From Gramella sp. AN32 (GTDB lineage: Bacteria > Bacteroidota > Bacteroidia > Flavobacteriales > Flavobacteriaceae): a DNA stretch of 64,000 nt. Position 1 is the first letter of the stretch. Each line of letters begins with the position of its first letter. Below, one piece after another: positions 54,401-63,247 of this stretch. The stretch lies in contig NZ_QEYO01000021.1 of NCBI RefSeq assembly GCF_023718305.1, forward strand, positions 17,282 to 81,281, in the 5' to 3' direction. A program made the position numbers and the translations under genes. A model generated the notes under the pieces. The model saw nothing but the letters and a program-made list of their open reading frames with translations, searched no databases and had not been told where the DNA came from.

Positions 54401-54572
54401 CCGCAGGAGATGCACCGGGGTAAACCGTGCTTACGGTAACTACCTTAACTTCAAATTTTGGTATCAGCTCATAATTAAGCTGGGTGTAGCTAAAAAGACC
54501 GCCTGCAACCAGTAATACGAGCATTACGATGACGATACTTGGCCTTTTTATAGATATTTCTGCTATTTTCAT
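51417..54572 (-). CDS. RND efflux transporter permease (HAE1/AcrB-like)
   Basis: 1051 residues, the standard RND size, with twelve hydrophobic segments and two large periplasmic loops. Marker segments: PSIVIVMLVLLVAGGLFSY at the N-terminus, TVYPGASPAEVENTVSRKVEDAI, LVVGILVDDAIVVIENIHRHME in TM4 with the proton-relay Asp pair, and TIAMVFGMLPIALASGAAAEMNNGLAIVIIGGLLSS near the end. It pumps drugs, dyes or similar compounds using the proton gradient, together with the adaptor and TolC-like proteins encoded just upstream. Confidence 0.96.
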   Translation of the reverse strand: MKIAEISIKRPSIVIVMLVLLVAGGLFSYTQLNYELIPKFEVKVVTVSTVYPGASPAEVENTVSRKVEDAISSLEGIKKIQTSSYESLSVVMIQLNNDADVDFSLNEAQRQINAIRSDLPEDINEPSLAQFSLSDLPIVNMGITANLSENDLYDLIDQKLQPAFSRLPGVAQVSLVGGQEREIRVNIKPDKLQGYGLTVPQVQQIITASNLDFPTGNLTTRENTTLIRLSGKLQSVDELRNLTIASNDGQNIKLSDVAEVQDTQKEVEKIARIDQKNTILLQVQKQTDANAVSVSELVQEEIKNIEQQYSEEGVKIQIANDTSVFTLAAANSVIKDLLIAVGLVAFVMLFFLHSYRNALIVMVAIPTSLIGTFIGMYLFGYSLNLMSLLALSLVVGILVDDAIVVIENIHRHMEMGKNKVRAAYDGAKEIGFTVTAITFVIVVVFLPIALSSGLVSDIISQFCVTVIIATLLSLLVSFTVVPWLFSRFGKLELISKESYFGKAIHKFEQGITWFTNEVTKILNWSLDNILKTFLIVFALFASSVALVAMGYIGSDFFPGIDRGEFLVQLEIEKDASIEETNFLTQKAENYISQLPEVERLITTVGQTSGGTGASRSTSYMSEISVTLVDKSEREDKTEVFAAKLARRLEQELVRAKVKTVPVGLIGAQEAPLQMTITGTTLEDALAYAKEAERLLKTVNGATEVELSVEEGNPEISVNVDRDKMTSVGLNVATVGQTLRTAFSGNDDNKFRTGNNEYDINIIFDEAARNNIEDVKNIQFINNSGERINLSQFAEISYESGPSLLERYDRSPSVTVKAQTVGVTTGAAAQEWEGKLADIDKPQGIEWAWGGDMENQSEGFGTLGVALIAAIMLVYMIMVVLYDDFVKPFIVLFSIPLSFIGAIWALGLTNQSLNIFTILGIIMLIGLVAKNAILLVDFANHRMNSGENIRTALVQANHARLRPILMTTIAMVFGMLPIALASGAAAEMNNGLAIVIIGGLLSSLFLTLVIVPVVYFLVVRLEEKYFKKEEKDYDKLMTADYKHIDPAHELEF

Positions 54573-54581
54573 GCTTTCTTT

Positions 54582-55637
54582 TTATCTAATTATTTCTACA
54601 GCGGTACTATCTATAAGATTAATTTGTCCGCTGGTCACTACTATATCACCTTCATTAAGCCCTTCAGTTATCGCAACCTTATCCCCGTAATTTTCTCCGA
54701 TTCTGACTTTTTTTAAATAAGCTTTTCCGTTTTTAACAATGAAAACCTGATTATCGCTAACACTTCCCACAAAAGCGTTGCGGGGAATGGTAAGAACACT
54801 ATCTGAGCCACCTCTGTTGAATACAGCTGTAGCATACATCCCGGCTCTCAGGTTTTCTTTGGAATTATCTATGGTGATCTCTACCGGAAATTTAAGAGCT
54901 CCGTTAGACGCAGGAGCAATAAAAGCAATTTTTCCGCGCAGGGTATCTTTATTGACGCTGGGCACTACATCTACCGAATCCTGAACGTTTAACCGGCTAA
55001 CGAGCGCTTCATCAACTTCTACTTTTAGCTGAAGTGAAGAAATATCTACCACTTCAATGATTGGAGTTCCGGCACCTACAACAGTTCCTACCTCAACCAT
55101 TTTATCGTTTACAGTTCCGCCAATTTTAGCGCGTACATCGGTATCACCTGAATTAAGCTGAGAAGATCGGTATTGCGATCTGGCATTTTCAACCTGTAAG
55201 TGTGCCTGATCAAGCTGTACGGCAGTTACCCCTCCGGTTTCGTAGGCTGCTTCATATCTTTTTAGCGTGGAAACTGCATTATCCAGATTTGCTTTTGCAT
55301 TGCTGAGGTTCACATTAATTTTGTCTCCTGCAATTTTTGCAACTACCTGGCCCGCTTTAACCTCATCTCCTTCTTTCACATAGATTGCTTCAACCTGGCC
55401 GCCTAATTCTGCGGAAATCTGCACTCGCGTATCAGGTTGAAAAGTACCATTTACGGTAAATGTTTTAGCGATACTCTCCTTTTGAGCGCTGGCGGTACTA
55501 ACAGCTACTTGCGTATTCTCCTCTGCAACAATGCTTAATTCCCGTTCGTTTTCACTTTTATTATTCTGAAGAATCAGAAAAAATGCGACGGCAACACCAA
55601 CTAAGGCGGCTATAGTTATGATTGTCTTTTTTTTCAT
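54582..55637 (-). CDS. RND efflux periplasmic adaptor subunit
   Basis: 351 residues. A single N-terminal membrane anchor (IITIAALVGVAVAFFLILQ), then the split lipoyl domain (GGQVEAIYVKEGDEVKAGQVVAKI and AKIGGTVNDKMVEVGTVVGAGTPIIEV) around a helical hairpin (ANLDNAVSTLKRYEAAYETGGVTAVQLDQAHLQVENARSQ), a beta-barrel and a membrane-proximal domain. It bridges the RND pump and the outer-membrane channel. Nine bases separate it from the RND gene. Confidence 0.94.
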   Translation of the reverse strand: MKKKTIITIAALVGVAVAFFLILQNNKSENERELSIVAEENTQVAVSTASAQKESIAKTFTVNGTFQPDTRVQISAELGGQVEAIYVKEGDEVKAGQVVAKIAGDKINVNLSNAKANLDNAVSTLKRYEAAYETGGVTAVQLDQAHLQVENARSQYRSSQLNSGDTDVRAKIGGTVNDKMVEVGTVVGAGTPIIEVVDISSLQLKVEVDEALVSRLNVQDSVDVVPSVNKDTLRGKIAFIAPASNGALKFPVEITIDNSKENLRAGMYATAVFNRGGSDSVLTIPRNAFVGSVSDNQVFIVKNGKAYLKKVRIGENYGDKVAITEGLNEGDIVVTSGQINLIDSTAVEIIR

Positions 55638-55641
55638 CTTA

Positions 55642-56982
55642 TTAAAGGTTGTTTTCGTTTAATGTTTTTAGTTTTCCCTGCGATTTGAGCAATTCTATCT
55701 CTGCCAGTTTATAATCAAGCCGGGCATTGGTAAGGTTATTTTTAGAATTGGAAAGCTCTCGCTCGGCATCCAAAAGATCGGTAAGACTGGCAAGCCCCAG
55801 GCTATAATTATTCTGGGTATCCTCCATAACTTCCTGAGCGAGCTCGACATTTTCCTCCTGATTTCTTATAGTAATCAAGCTGTTTTCCAGCTGGGAAATG
55901 GCATTTCGATAAGACAATTCCATAGCCAGTTGAGTTTCCTCAAAGTCTGCCCTGGCTTTGTCTATTTCTGCCTGATTTTGTCTTGCTCTGGCCCGAGTGG
56001 CACCACCGTTAAAAATGGGAATTTGAATATTGACCCCAACTGCGGCAAGATCTGACCAGAATACACCCTGATCTTCACCGTTCCAGACCGGTATCTTTTC
56101 TCCTTGTCCCAGCCAGCCATAATTGGCCACCAGGGATGCCGAAGGATAGTATTCTGCCTGTGTAGCCTTCTTTTGCCATTGTAACAATTCAATTTGTTTA
56201 TTAAGCAACTGGAGTTCCGTACGTTCTCCTATTTCTAAATTTCTACTGGGAAGAATAGTAGGTTCAAAATTCTGTTCAGGTAATGATATATCCTGATTGA
56301 TAGCCATTCCAATCATAAACTTCAATGCATTCTTTGTTAGCTGAATGGAATTAATCGCTTGTTGTTTATTGGATTGCAGGTTGTTTAGCGCAACACGGCT
56401 GCGGTCATAATCAATTTTTTTCGCCAAACCGTTATCATAAAGACCCTTCACGATTTCCACAGTCTCTGCGGTTAGTTCTAAATTACTATCAACATTTTCC
56501 AAGCTTTGCTGAGCCTGAAACACCTGAAAATAAGCCGTGGCTACCTTTTCTATAACCTCCTCTTCGGTAAGCTCGGCGTTTAGCTCATAAAATTCTTTGG
56601 TAGATTTCGCTGCTTTTAAGCCTGTAAAAACCGCATGGTTAAAAATCGTCTGGCTAAGCTGAACGTTTGCATTAGATGTCCATTCTTGGCCAAAGGCTAC
56701 AGAAACGGTTTCTCCCGGCATTCCAAAAATATCACCTGGCAAAACGTTCTCCTGCAGCAATGGATTATAGGTAGTACTTGCGCTTCCGGATATATTCGGT
56801 AAAGCATTGGCTCTTACTTCCGCTATTTGCGCATCGGCATTCTCCAAATCAAGACGGGCTTTTTCGACTGCCGCCTTATACTGCAACGCATGATTGATAG
56901 CATCCTGAAGATTTAACTCCACCGACTCCTGCGCAAAGCCCAGGCTACTAATCAGCATCAAACATATTGAGAGTCTTTTCAT
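55642..56982 (-). CDS. TolC family outer-membrane efflux protein
   Basis: 446 residues with a signal peptide (ends SSLGFAQ). The two outer-membrane-efflux repeats show the expected coiled-coil helices (DAINHALQYKAAVEKARLDLENADAQIAEVRANALPNISGSAS and QNNYSLGLASLTDLLDAERELSNSKNNLTNARLDYKLAEIELLKSQG). It forms the exit channel of the tripartite pump. It is the first gene of the operon and is preceded by a good Bacteroidota promoter. Confidence 0.94.
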   Translation of the reverse strand: MKRLSICLMLISSLGFAQESVELNLQDAINHALQYKAAVEKARLDLENADAQIAEVRANALPNISGSASTTYNPLLQENVLPGDIFGMPGETVSVAFGQEWTSNANVQLSQTIFNHAVFTGLKAAKSTKEFYELNAELTEEEVIEKVATAYFQVFQAQQSLENVDSNLELTAETVEIVKGLYDNGLAKKIDYDRSRVALNNLQSNKQQAINSIQLTKNALKFMIGMAINQDISLPEQNFEPTILPSRNLEIGERTELQLLNKQIELLQWQKKATQAEYYPSASLVANYGWLGQGEKIPVWNGEDQGVFWSDLAAVGVNIQIPIFNGGATRARARQNQAEIDKARADFEETQLAMELSYRNAISQLENSLITIRNQEENVELAQEVMEDTQNNYSLGLASLTDLLDAERELSNSKNNLTNARLDYKLAEIELLKSQGKLKTLNENNL

Positions 56983-57016
56983 TTAATCAAGTTTTTGTTG
57001 AATTAAAAATTCACGG

Positions 57017-57047
57017 CAAATATATTTTAAGAAACTGAAAAACCAAA
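57017..57047 (-). promoter_or_regulatory. Bacteroidota promoter of the RND efflux operon
   Basis: On the minus strand TTTG (57044-57047) is followed after 19 bp by TATATTTG (57017-57024), a full match to the Bacteroidota -33/-7 promoter (TTTG, N19, TAnnTTTG). The -7 box lies 34 bp upstream of the TolC-like start codon. Confidence 0.75.
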
Positions 57048-57059
57048 GTAGTTTCCTAG

Positions 57060-58432
57060 TTTATTTAGATTTTTTTTGAAAAACCAATAAAATGAGTGCA
57101 GAGTTAAAACAGTTTATTTTTTCGTATTGTATACGATCTAAAAGAGCACGACAGTTTTTGCTTATTGGTATAATAAGAATTTATAAAACAGCTGCTATAG
57201 CGATCGGGGGGGCGTGAGAGACAGGAAAATATTGATGGTATAATCGATGTAGGCAGGCATCAAGAACTTGGCGGAAAGAGTGGCCAAGACACTAATCCGA
57301 GACATTTATTACTAGTAGAGTATGCAGCTTGCTACAATACATATTATTAAAGCGATGAAGCAGCAAGTGTGATCTAAAACTACAGTTAGTGTCTCAATTA
57401 TAAATACCAAAAATGGAATAAGTTTTTCTGTAAAAATTGATGCTAAAATTTAGTGTGTTGATAGGCAAATTGCCCAAAGGCTCATGAAAAAGCTTATTAT
57501 ACCTATCCTTATTCAAAAGCAATTCGCGGCAAAATCAAGTAGGAAATTTATTTGATATAATCTTGAATATTTAGTGATTGAATGCGAAGGATAAAAGGAC
57601 AGATTTTAATGATAAATAATTATCGCAGCTAGGTTGTTCTTGTTCGAAGTACTACTAGTAAATAGTACCTAATTCCGAAATATGAAGAGCTGGAAGCTGA
57701 ATACAAAAAATTAGATGGGGTTTCATTGATTTTTGGATCTCCGTTAAACAATCTAGCAATCAGAAGTAGGCATCTCTCAAATTGCCTTATTAAATTTAAG
57801 TACCACTACAATTTTATTTAAAGTAAATTTCTATGGTGGTCACATACGCTCTGTATTAAATTTTCAAAAGATCAATTTGAGATTAATTGGAAAAAAATTA
57901 ATTGGAATGTAAGTAAATTCATGAATGAAGTCAATGGTCGACAGGTAAAATACTTCGCATCTGGCATAACTTCAAATAAAACTGAAAACCACATTAATGA
58001 AGTGGTTTCTAATCAATGAAATTGGAGGGTATATCTCGTTTCATTTTAACTATATCTTTATATGATGGAAAAGGAAACTTACTCAAGTGGATTGAGGAAC
58101 AAAATTTAGTTATTCGAGGAAGATCTAAAAGTGATGAGAGATTTTGTGAAACCTACCACAAAAGGTTTTCACTTGAAGGAGGAGACCCAGATCATACCGG
58201 ACGGAATTGCTCAACATATGCAAGGAATAGGTTTGGATTTAGAGAATTACAAGCAACTGAAGGAGAGTTTAAATTTAATTAAATCAGTTTATAAAAAAAT
58301 AAATTTTACCATTTTTAATACAATAATTGTATCAAGATGATGCAGTCCTAAAATTCGATTACCATTTCATTTAGTAATCCGTACGGGTGATTTATTTGAT
58401 CTTCTTTCATAATTCACATATTGCTCATCTCT
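57060..58432. other. Non-coding stretch with decayed coding remnants
   Basis: No intact gene. Around 57900-58340 several plus-strand frames join by shifts into a protein-like reading (VSKFMNEVNGRQVKYFASGITSN, then DGKGNLLKWIEEQNLVIRGRSKSD, then MRDFVKPTTKGFHLKEETQIIPDGIAQHMQGIG), suggesting one frameshifted gene of unknown family. The stretch 57060-57900 shows nothing I can name. Confidence 0.35.
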
Positions 58433-58578
58433 TTTTTAATCTGCAAAAGAACAACATCCGTGCTTGACCGCGGCATAAAGCCGATTTGGCTTTGCCTTCA
58501 CTATTTATACGCTTTATCAATCCCGGATGTTGTAGAACCAAGGCAACAAAAAAGGTAATGCGAGGGCTCTATGGGAAG
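58433..58578. repeat. 146-bp hairpin-rich element, copy B
   Basis: Copy B of the element at 49594-49739, in the same orientation. Both arms of the long stem are intact (ACAACATCCG and CGGATGTTGT), as is the inner AAAGCC/GGCTTT hairpin. Differences from copy A lie in loops and linkers. With copy A it encloses the RND efflux operon, so recombination between them could delete or circularise about 8.8 kb. Confidence 0.75.
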
Positions 58579-59032
58579 TAAATCTGTAATAGATAAGACT
58601 ATTCGATACTTGAACAAAAAGTTTTAAGGTGTTCAAAAGACAAAAAAGGAAAACGCTCAGGATATAATAAGTAAATCATTTTTTATCAAGAATGCCATTT
58701 TTAAATGTGAACATGATCTTTGTTCAAATTAAAATCCTGTTCAATTTTTTAAACCTCCATTCTTAAATCTGACGTCCGGTATTTTTTCAAATTCCTTGTA
58801 TGGTACCATTTGATAGTAAATAACCCTATTTGATACCGGATTGCCTATGCAATTCATAATATTCATATTCTTTTAAATACTACCTTAAAGAGGGGTCGTA
58901 CCTATTTGAAATATAGGTATGAATTTTCCCGATTTGACTTTCGCCAAGCTTTAAACTCAATAGAAATAAACGAGAGATTTTTTTAATCTCTCTATAAACG
59001 CAGTTGTTAAAATACCAATGCGTATGAAAATT
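58579..59032. other. Intergenic stretch before the mobilisation region
   Basis: AT-rich with no supported gene. It contains a 7-bp inverted repeat, TACCTAT (58899-58905) and ATAGGTA (58913-58919). A minus-strand open stretch at 58880-59083 crosses the hairpins of the presumed oriT and is probably not a gene. Confidence 0.4.
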
Positions 59033-59200
59033 TTGTCCCGCCTGCGGGACGAAATCGAATAGCAAGAGGATAACACGTTTCACGGTGTTATTCGATTTCG
59101 GCGAGTGTTAAAAGGTTGCTTTCTAAGGATTCTGTTGAAGGGCAGCATGGTAAACTAGCCACCTCTGTGGATACCACCCTTTGAAAGAGCTTATAAACTA
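59033..59200. other. Candidate origin of transfer (oriT)
   Basis: Just upstream of the mobilisation genes lie strong palindromes. GTCCCGC-CT-GCGGGAC is at 59037-59052. A perfect 12-bp inverted repeat CGAAATCGAATA/TATTCGATTTCG (59052-59063, 59091-59102) encloses ATAACAC/GTGTTAT (59072-59078, 59087-59093). A small CCAC-CTCT-GTGG hairpin follows near 59160. Nested inverted repeats next to a relaxase gene are typical of oriT; the nick site is not identified. Confidence 0.5.
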
Positions 59201-59237
59201 AAGATCGCTGTAGCCAGCAAATTATAAAATAGTAACC

Positions 59238-59768
59238 ATGAGTACAACATCAAGGCTTCAGGTAAAGTCCACCGCGGCAAACCGGTTTCGGGAGTTTTCT
59301 AAAAAGAACAGCTCGCATCCTTCCGAAACATTAGCCCTCATGCTGGACTTTTTTGAGACAAACAATCTCTCGCCTTTCGAAACATTGGTTCCTTCTAAAG
59401 TCAGCCTGGAACAGCTGATCAAAAAAAGGATCGATGCGGTGATCGCTATCCTTAAGAATATTGAGAAAACTCAGACCAAACCAGGTTTTCTTCTGCTCCA
59501 ACTTCTGATGGAAGAACGAGGTATAAATAAACCTCAGTTTTTGGAAAAGAAAAAAATAACGAAAGACTCCTCTGGGAAAACTCCAGAGCAAATGACATTG
59601 GAAATATCCCGGCTGAATGATGAGGTACTGGCCGCCCGAAAAGATCTGGAGTATTTGCTGAGTCATGTAGAAGTGAAGGAAAGCACCTTTGGAGCTGATT
59701 ACCTGAAACTCAATATCCCCAGAACCGAATTTGAACAGTTTAAAATAATCCTAAAAAGAAAGACTTAA
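59238..59768 (+). CDS. BfmA/BtgA-like mobilisation protein
   Basis: 176 residues. The N-terminus RLQVKSTAANRFREFSKKNSSHPSETLALMLDFFETN looks like a ribbon-helix-helix-type DNA-binding unit as in BfmA/BtgA mobilisation accessory proteins of Bacteroides elements, and a coiled region (EQMTLEISRLNDEVLAARKDLEYLL) follows. It would bind oriT and assist the relaxase. Its stop is immediately followed by the relaxase ATG. Confidence 0.75.
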   Translation: MSTTSRLQVKSTAANRFREFSKKNSSHPSETLALMLDFFETNNLSPFETLVPSKVSLEQLIKKRIDAVIAILKNIEKTQTKPGFLLLQLLMEERGINKPQFLEKKKITKDSSGKTPEQMTLEISRLNDEVLAARKDLEYLLSHVEVKESTFGADYLKLNIPRTEFEQFKIILKRKT

Positions 59769-60794
59769 ATGTATATCACCATATCCCCACAGAAATTAGG
59801 TGGTGCATATTCCCAAAGTGCAGGGGATTTTGTGAGCTACCTGGAAAAGGAAAATGAAGGAAAAGATCTGATGGATAAGGAATATTTCTTTAATCAGTAT
59901 GAAGACCAGATAAAGCCATACCAGGTGATCAAAGAAATAGATGGGAATACAGCCAAGCTAAAGCTGAAAGAACCAAAATATTATTCCCTTACCATCAGTC
60001 CCAGCCAGTATGAACTTAAACATATTCAGAATAACCCTGAGAAACTCAAAGCTTTTGTTCGGGAAGCCATGAAAGAATATGCCGGCTCCTTTAACCGGGA
60101 AATTAACGGCAGACCGGTAAACATAGACGATATTAAATACTTCGCCAAGATTGAACAGGAAAGAACCTATAAAGGATATGATCTGGCCGTGCGGGAAAAC
60201 AAACCCTTCAGTAACCAGATTGCCCACTTAAAAAACGAAATCCGGAAAGTGGAACGTGGGGAAGTCTCCGGAAACATCCGGCAATTGGAAGCGGAGATCC
60301 AAAAACTGGTTCGCGAGGCTCCCTACAAAATTCAGGGAAAGCTAATAGAACCGGGAATGAAAAAGGAAGGCCTTCAAACTCACATTCATATCATTGTCAG
60401 TCGGAAAGATGCCTCGAATACCTACAGTCTGTCTCCGGGAAGCAAGTACAAAGCCTCGGAAGTGGAGATGCATGGTAAAATAGTCAAGCGGGGATTTGAG
60501 CGGGATGGCTTCTTTCAAAAATCGGAACAGGCTTTTGATAAAATGTTCCAGTATAACCGGAATTATGTGGAAAGCTACGCCGCACGAAAAACCCTCAGCA
60601 AAGACCCTAAACAGTATTTTCTATCCTTAAAAAGCCTGGGTATCAATGAGAAAAAGATCGCTTTCCAACTAATCCGTCAGACAGGGATGCAATTACCTGT
60701 ATTACATCTGCCTCAAAGTAAAGTGGGGTTTGCCGTAAAACAACTCAAAAAAATCATCGAAACCGGGATCAAATCCAGTTCCATCGGTTATTAA
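59769..60794 (+). CDS. MobB-like relaxase (DUF5712 type)
   Basis: 341 residues. The start MYITISPQKLGGAYSQSAGDFVSYLEKEN and GLQTHIHIIVSRKDASNTYSLSPGSKY are typical of the Bacteroidota MobB/DUF5712 family; the HIHIIVSR segment supplies the HxH metal site of relaxases. Candidate nucleophile tyrosines lie near the N-terminus (Tyr 13, Tyr 24). It would nick oriT and lead the strand into the recipient. Its start directly follows the BfmA-like stop. Confidence 0.82.
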   Translation: MYITISPQKLGGAYSQSAGDFVSYLEKENEGKDLMDKEYFFNQYEDQIKPYQVIKEIDGNTAKLKLKEPKYYSLTISPSQYELKHIQNNPEKLKAFVREAMKEYAGSFNREINGRPVNIDDIKYFAKIEQERTYKGYDLAVRENKPFSNQIAHLKNEIRKVERGEVSGNIRQLEAEIQKLVREAPYKIQGKLIEPGMKKEGLQTHIHIIVSRKDASNTYSLSPGSKYKASEVEMHGKIVKRGFERDGFFQKSEQAFDKMFQYNRNYVESYAARKTLSKDPKQYFLSLKSLGINEKKIAFQLIRQTGMQLPVLHLPQSKVGFAVKQLKKIIETGIKSSSIGY

Positions 60795-60804
60795 TAAAAA
60801 TAGT

Positions 60805-62409
60805 ATGCTATCAGATATCCCGTTAATCCTGTTTTTCCACCTGGCCGTTAGTGGAATGTTTTGGTTCTCCATTCGAAATTCCTCCTGGGGCTTCCACATC
60901 AACTGGGGATTTATATTCCTGTTATTTGTACTGAGTTTTCCTTCCCGTTTTGATTTTGATTTATTTGGGATGCTCTCCTTGCGGGTTTTTATTCCGCTAA
61001 TAACCATCAACTTCCTGCTACAGGAATGGCTTCTGAAATCTCATGGAGATCAATTAAGTTATAAGTACCGTTTTAGCATGCCTTTATCTAACGGCTATAT
61101 CAAGTTAAAAGATATCCGGCGTGGGGTATCCATTATCGGTAGTGCCGGAAGCGGAAAGACCGAAAGTGTGGTCGGACAATTTCTGCGACATTTTAGCAAA
61201 CACTCTTTCTGTGGAATCATCCATGACTATAAAAACTTTGAACTCTCCAAAATCGCTTATCCCTTATTTAAAGAAAGTAAAATCCCTTTCTATCTTATTT
61301 CCTTTGATACGATTTATCATAAAGTAAATCCCATTGCTCCAAGGTATATGCAGGATGAAGAGAGCGTAAATGAGATTTCCAGGGTACTGCTGGAGAACCT
61401 TTTGGAAAAGAAAGAAAATGAGTATTCCGGGAGCTCCAAGTTTTTTAATGATGCCGCAGAGGGAATCATCGGAGGATTGATCTGGAAACTAAAAACCGAT
61501 CATCCGAAATATTGCACCCTGCCCCATATGATCGCAATATTTCAGCAGTTATCCACCTATGAATTGGTCAACTTTTTAAGCTCTAATGTGACATCTATGG
61601 TTATGGCCAATGCTTTTATCAATGGAGTAGATTCGGAACGGCAAACGGCAGCAGTAAAAAGTACACTCTCGAATGCTTTTAAGAAAATAAGTACCCAGCG
61701 GATTTTTATGGTGCTATCTGAAGACGAAATTCCATTAGACGTGAACCATCCCGATAACCCGGGAGTGATTTCTGTGGTGAACAACCCGAAGTTCGAAACA
61801 GCTTATTCACCCATTATTGCCACCATTATTCATAGTATTACCAAACAGATGAGCGTCCATGACCGGATGGGATCATTTATTCTAATGGAGGAAGCTTCGA
61901 CCATTCGCCTGCTTAATATGCACCGTATCCCGGCCACGCTTCGCAGTTATAACATCTCCACGGTATATGTCATTCAGGATAAAATCCAGAATGATATTCT
62001 TTACGGCAGGGAAGCCGGTAAGGCAATTCTTAGTAACCTTTCTTACCAGTTCTTCGGAAAAGTGAATGATCCGGAAACTGCCAAATATTACGAAAGTTTT
62101 TTTGAAATAGTCAAGCGTCAAAGCATCAGTGTAAGTAAAAGTGATAATCTGGATTTTGATACCCGTACCACTAAAAGTGAACGGGAAGTATCCAAAATAA
62201 GGGCTGACTTATTCTTTCGCCTGAAGCCTGGAGAATTCGTCACCTTCGCTGATGGGAAAGACCGGAAGGTGAAATTTGGAACTGCAAAATGGGCTAAGGA
62301 GCTTCCCATTCCAAAACATGATTTTACAGCGGAAGAGCTAGAAAGGAATTTTGAGAAAATTTACCGGGAGGCAAAGGCTATTTATAAATCTGAAAGCAGT
62401 AGAAAATGA
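60805..62409 (+). CDS. MobC/VirD4-like type IV coupling ATPase
   Basis: 534 residues. Two or three N-terminal membrane segments (about 5-75), then the Walker A motif SIIGSAGSGKTESVVGQFLRHF near residue 115 and a Walker B/coupling segment SFILMEEASTIRLLNMHRIPATLRSYNISTVYVIQD near 355. The late part includes the TraM/TraG-type DPETAKYYESFFE segment. It hands the relaxase-DNA complex to a mating channel supplied by another element. It overlaps the next gene by 4 bp. Confidence 0.88.
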   Translation: MLSDIPLILFFHLAVSGMFWFSIRNSSWGFHINWGFIFLLFVLSFPSRFDFDLFGMLSLRVFIPLITINFLLQEWLLKSHGDQLSYKYRFSMPLSNGYIKLKDIRRGVSIIGSAGSGKTESVVGQFLRHFSKHSFCGIIHDYKNFELSKIAYPLFKESKIPFYLISFDTIYHKVNPIAPRYMQDEESVNEISRVLLENLLEKKENEYSGSSKFFNDAAEGIIGGLIWKLKTDHPKYCTLPHMIAIFQQLSTYELVNFLSSNVTSMVMANAFINGVDSERQTAAVKSTLSNAFKKISTQRIFMVLSEDEIPLDVNHPDNPGVISVVNNPKFETAYSPIIATIIHSITKQMSVHDRMGSFILMEEASTIRLLNMHRIPATLRSYNISTVYVIQDKIQNDILYGREAGKAILSNLSYQFFGKVNDPETAKYYESFFEIVKRQSISVSKSDNLDFDTRTTKSEREVSKIRADLFFRLKPGEFVTFADGKDRKVKFGTAKWAKELPIPKHDFTAEELERNFEKIYREAKAIYKSESSRK

Positions 62410-63086
62410 ACGAGGTCAATTATATACTTCACCTGAATGCAGTGCTGCGAAAGTTTGCGAATGATAGCCGAATCAATGCTTCCCATCGCAGTTTATATCT
62501 TGCTTTCTTTGAGCTTTGGAACCAAAAACATTTTCCGAAAACAATCATGGTTAATAGAATACAAGTGATGGATCTGGCTAAAATACGTTCCAGGACGACC
62601 TATCATAAATTGCTAAAGGATCTTAGATTGTCGGGATATCTTCAATACTACCCCTCAACCAGTCCCAAAAATGGTTCACTTGTGTACATGTTCAGATTTG
62701 ATACACTATCTGATCAAAAAATGGGCAATACTTGTTCAACTACTGAACAGGTACCTGACCAAAAAATGGTCTCTTTTAATAAACGTAATAATAAACCTAT
62801 TATAAACTCTTTTAAACCAACATGTCCAGAAAATGAACAAATAGTTATTGCTTATTTCAAATCTGAAAAAAGAGGTTCTCTGGAAGCTAGAAAATTCTAT
62901 AATTTTTACGAGTCCATAGGTTGGAAACTAAATGGAAAGCATCCAATCACGAATTGGAAGGCTTGTGCGCGAAACTGGATGATAAAAGCTGATGAAATAA
63001 AAAATGCTCAAAATTTTGCTTCAGAATCTCATTTAAAAATAAATCCAGGTGGTATAAAAAATATAAATTACGAAGAACCTTTATAA
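62406..63086 (+). CDS. HTH/replication-initiation-like protein of mobile elements
   Basis: 226 residues. The N-terminal 95 residues form a winged-helix-like domain (YLAFFELWNQKHFPKTIMVNRIQVMDLAKIRSRTTYHKLLKDLRLSGYLQYYPS), of the type found in DnaD-like or transcriptional regulator proteins beside mob genes in Bacteroidota elements. The C-terminal part includes YNFYESIGWKLNGKHPITNWKACARNWM, a short conserved helical module. Function in replication, regulation or transfer is uncertain. Confidence 0.6.
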   Translation: MNEVNYILHLNAVLRKFANDSRINASHRSLYLAFFELWNQKHFPKTIMVNRIQVMDLAKIRSRTTYHKLLKDLRLSGYLQYYPSTSPKNGSLVYMFRFDTLSDQKMGNTCSTTEQVPDQKMVSFNKRNNKPIINSFKPTCPENEQIVIAYFKSEKRGSLEARKFYNFYESIGWKLNGKHPITNWKACARNWMIKADEIKNAQNFASESHLKINPGGIKNINYEEPL

Positions 63087-63247
63087 GAAGATTTTCGATA
63101 TTTTTTGTAGTAAAATGATTCATTTAATTGTTAATAACTTTTCAAATTCATAAAAATTTGAAATTAGGGACTAAATTCGGTGCTGTATTTTTTGGAAATA
63201 GTTTGTAAAGGCCTGAAAACGCTGGTAATCAAGAAATTTGGATAGTT
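63087..63247. other. Right inner end of the element
   Basis: Non-coding. It holds CTAAATTCGGTGCTG (63171-63185), a direct repeat of the motif beside attL (4607-4621). It probably contains integrase or excisionase arm sites. No excisionase gene is evident here or near the integrase. Confidence 0.45.
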
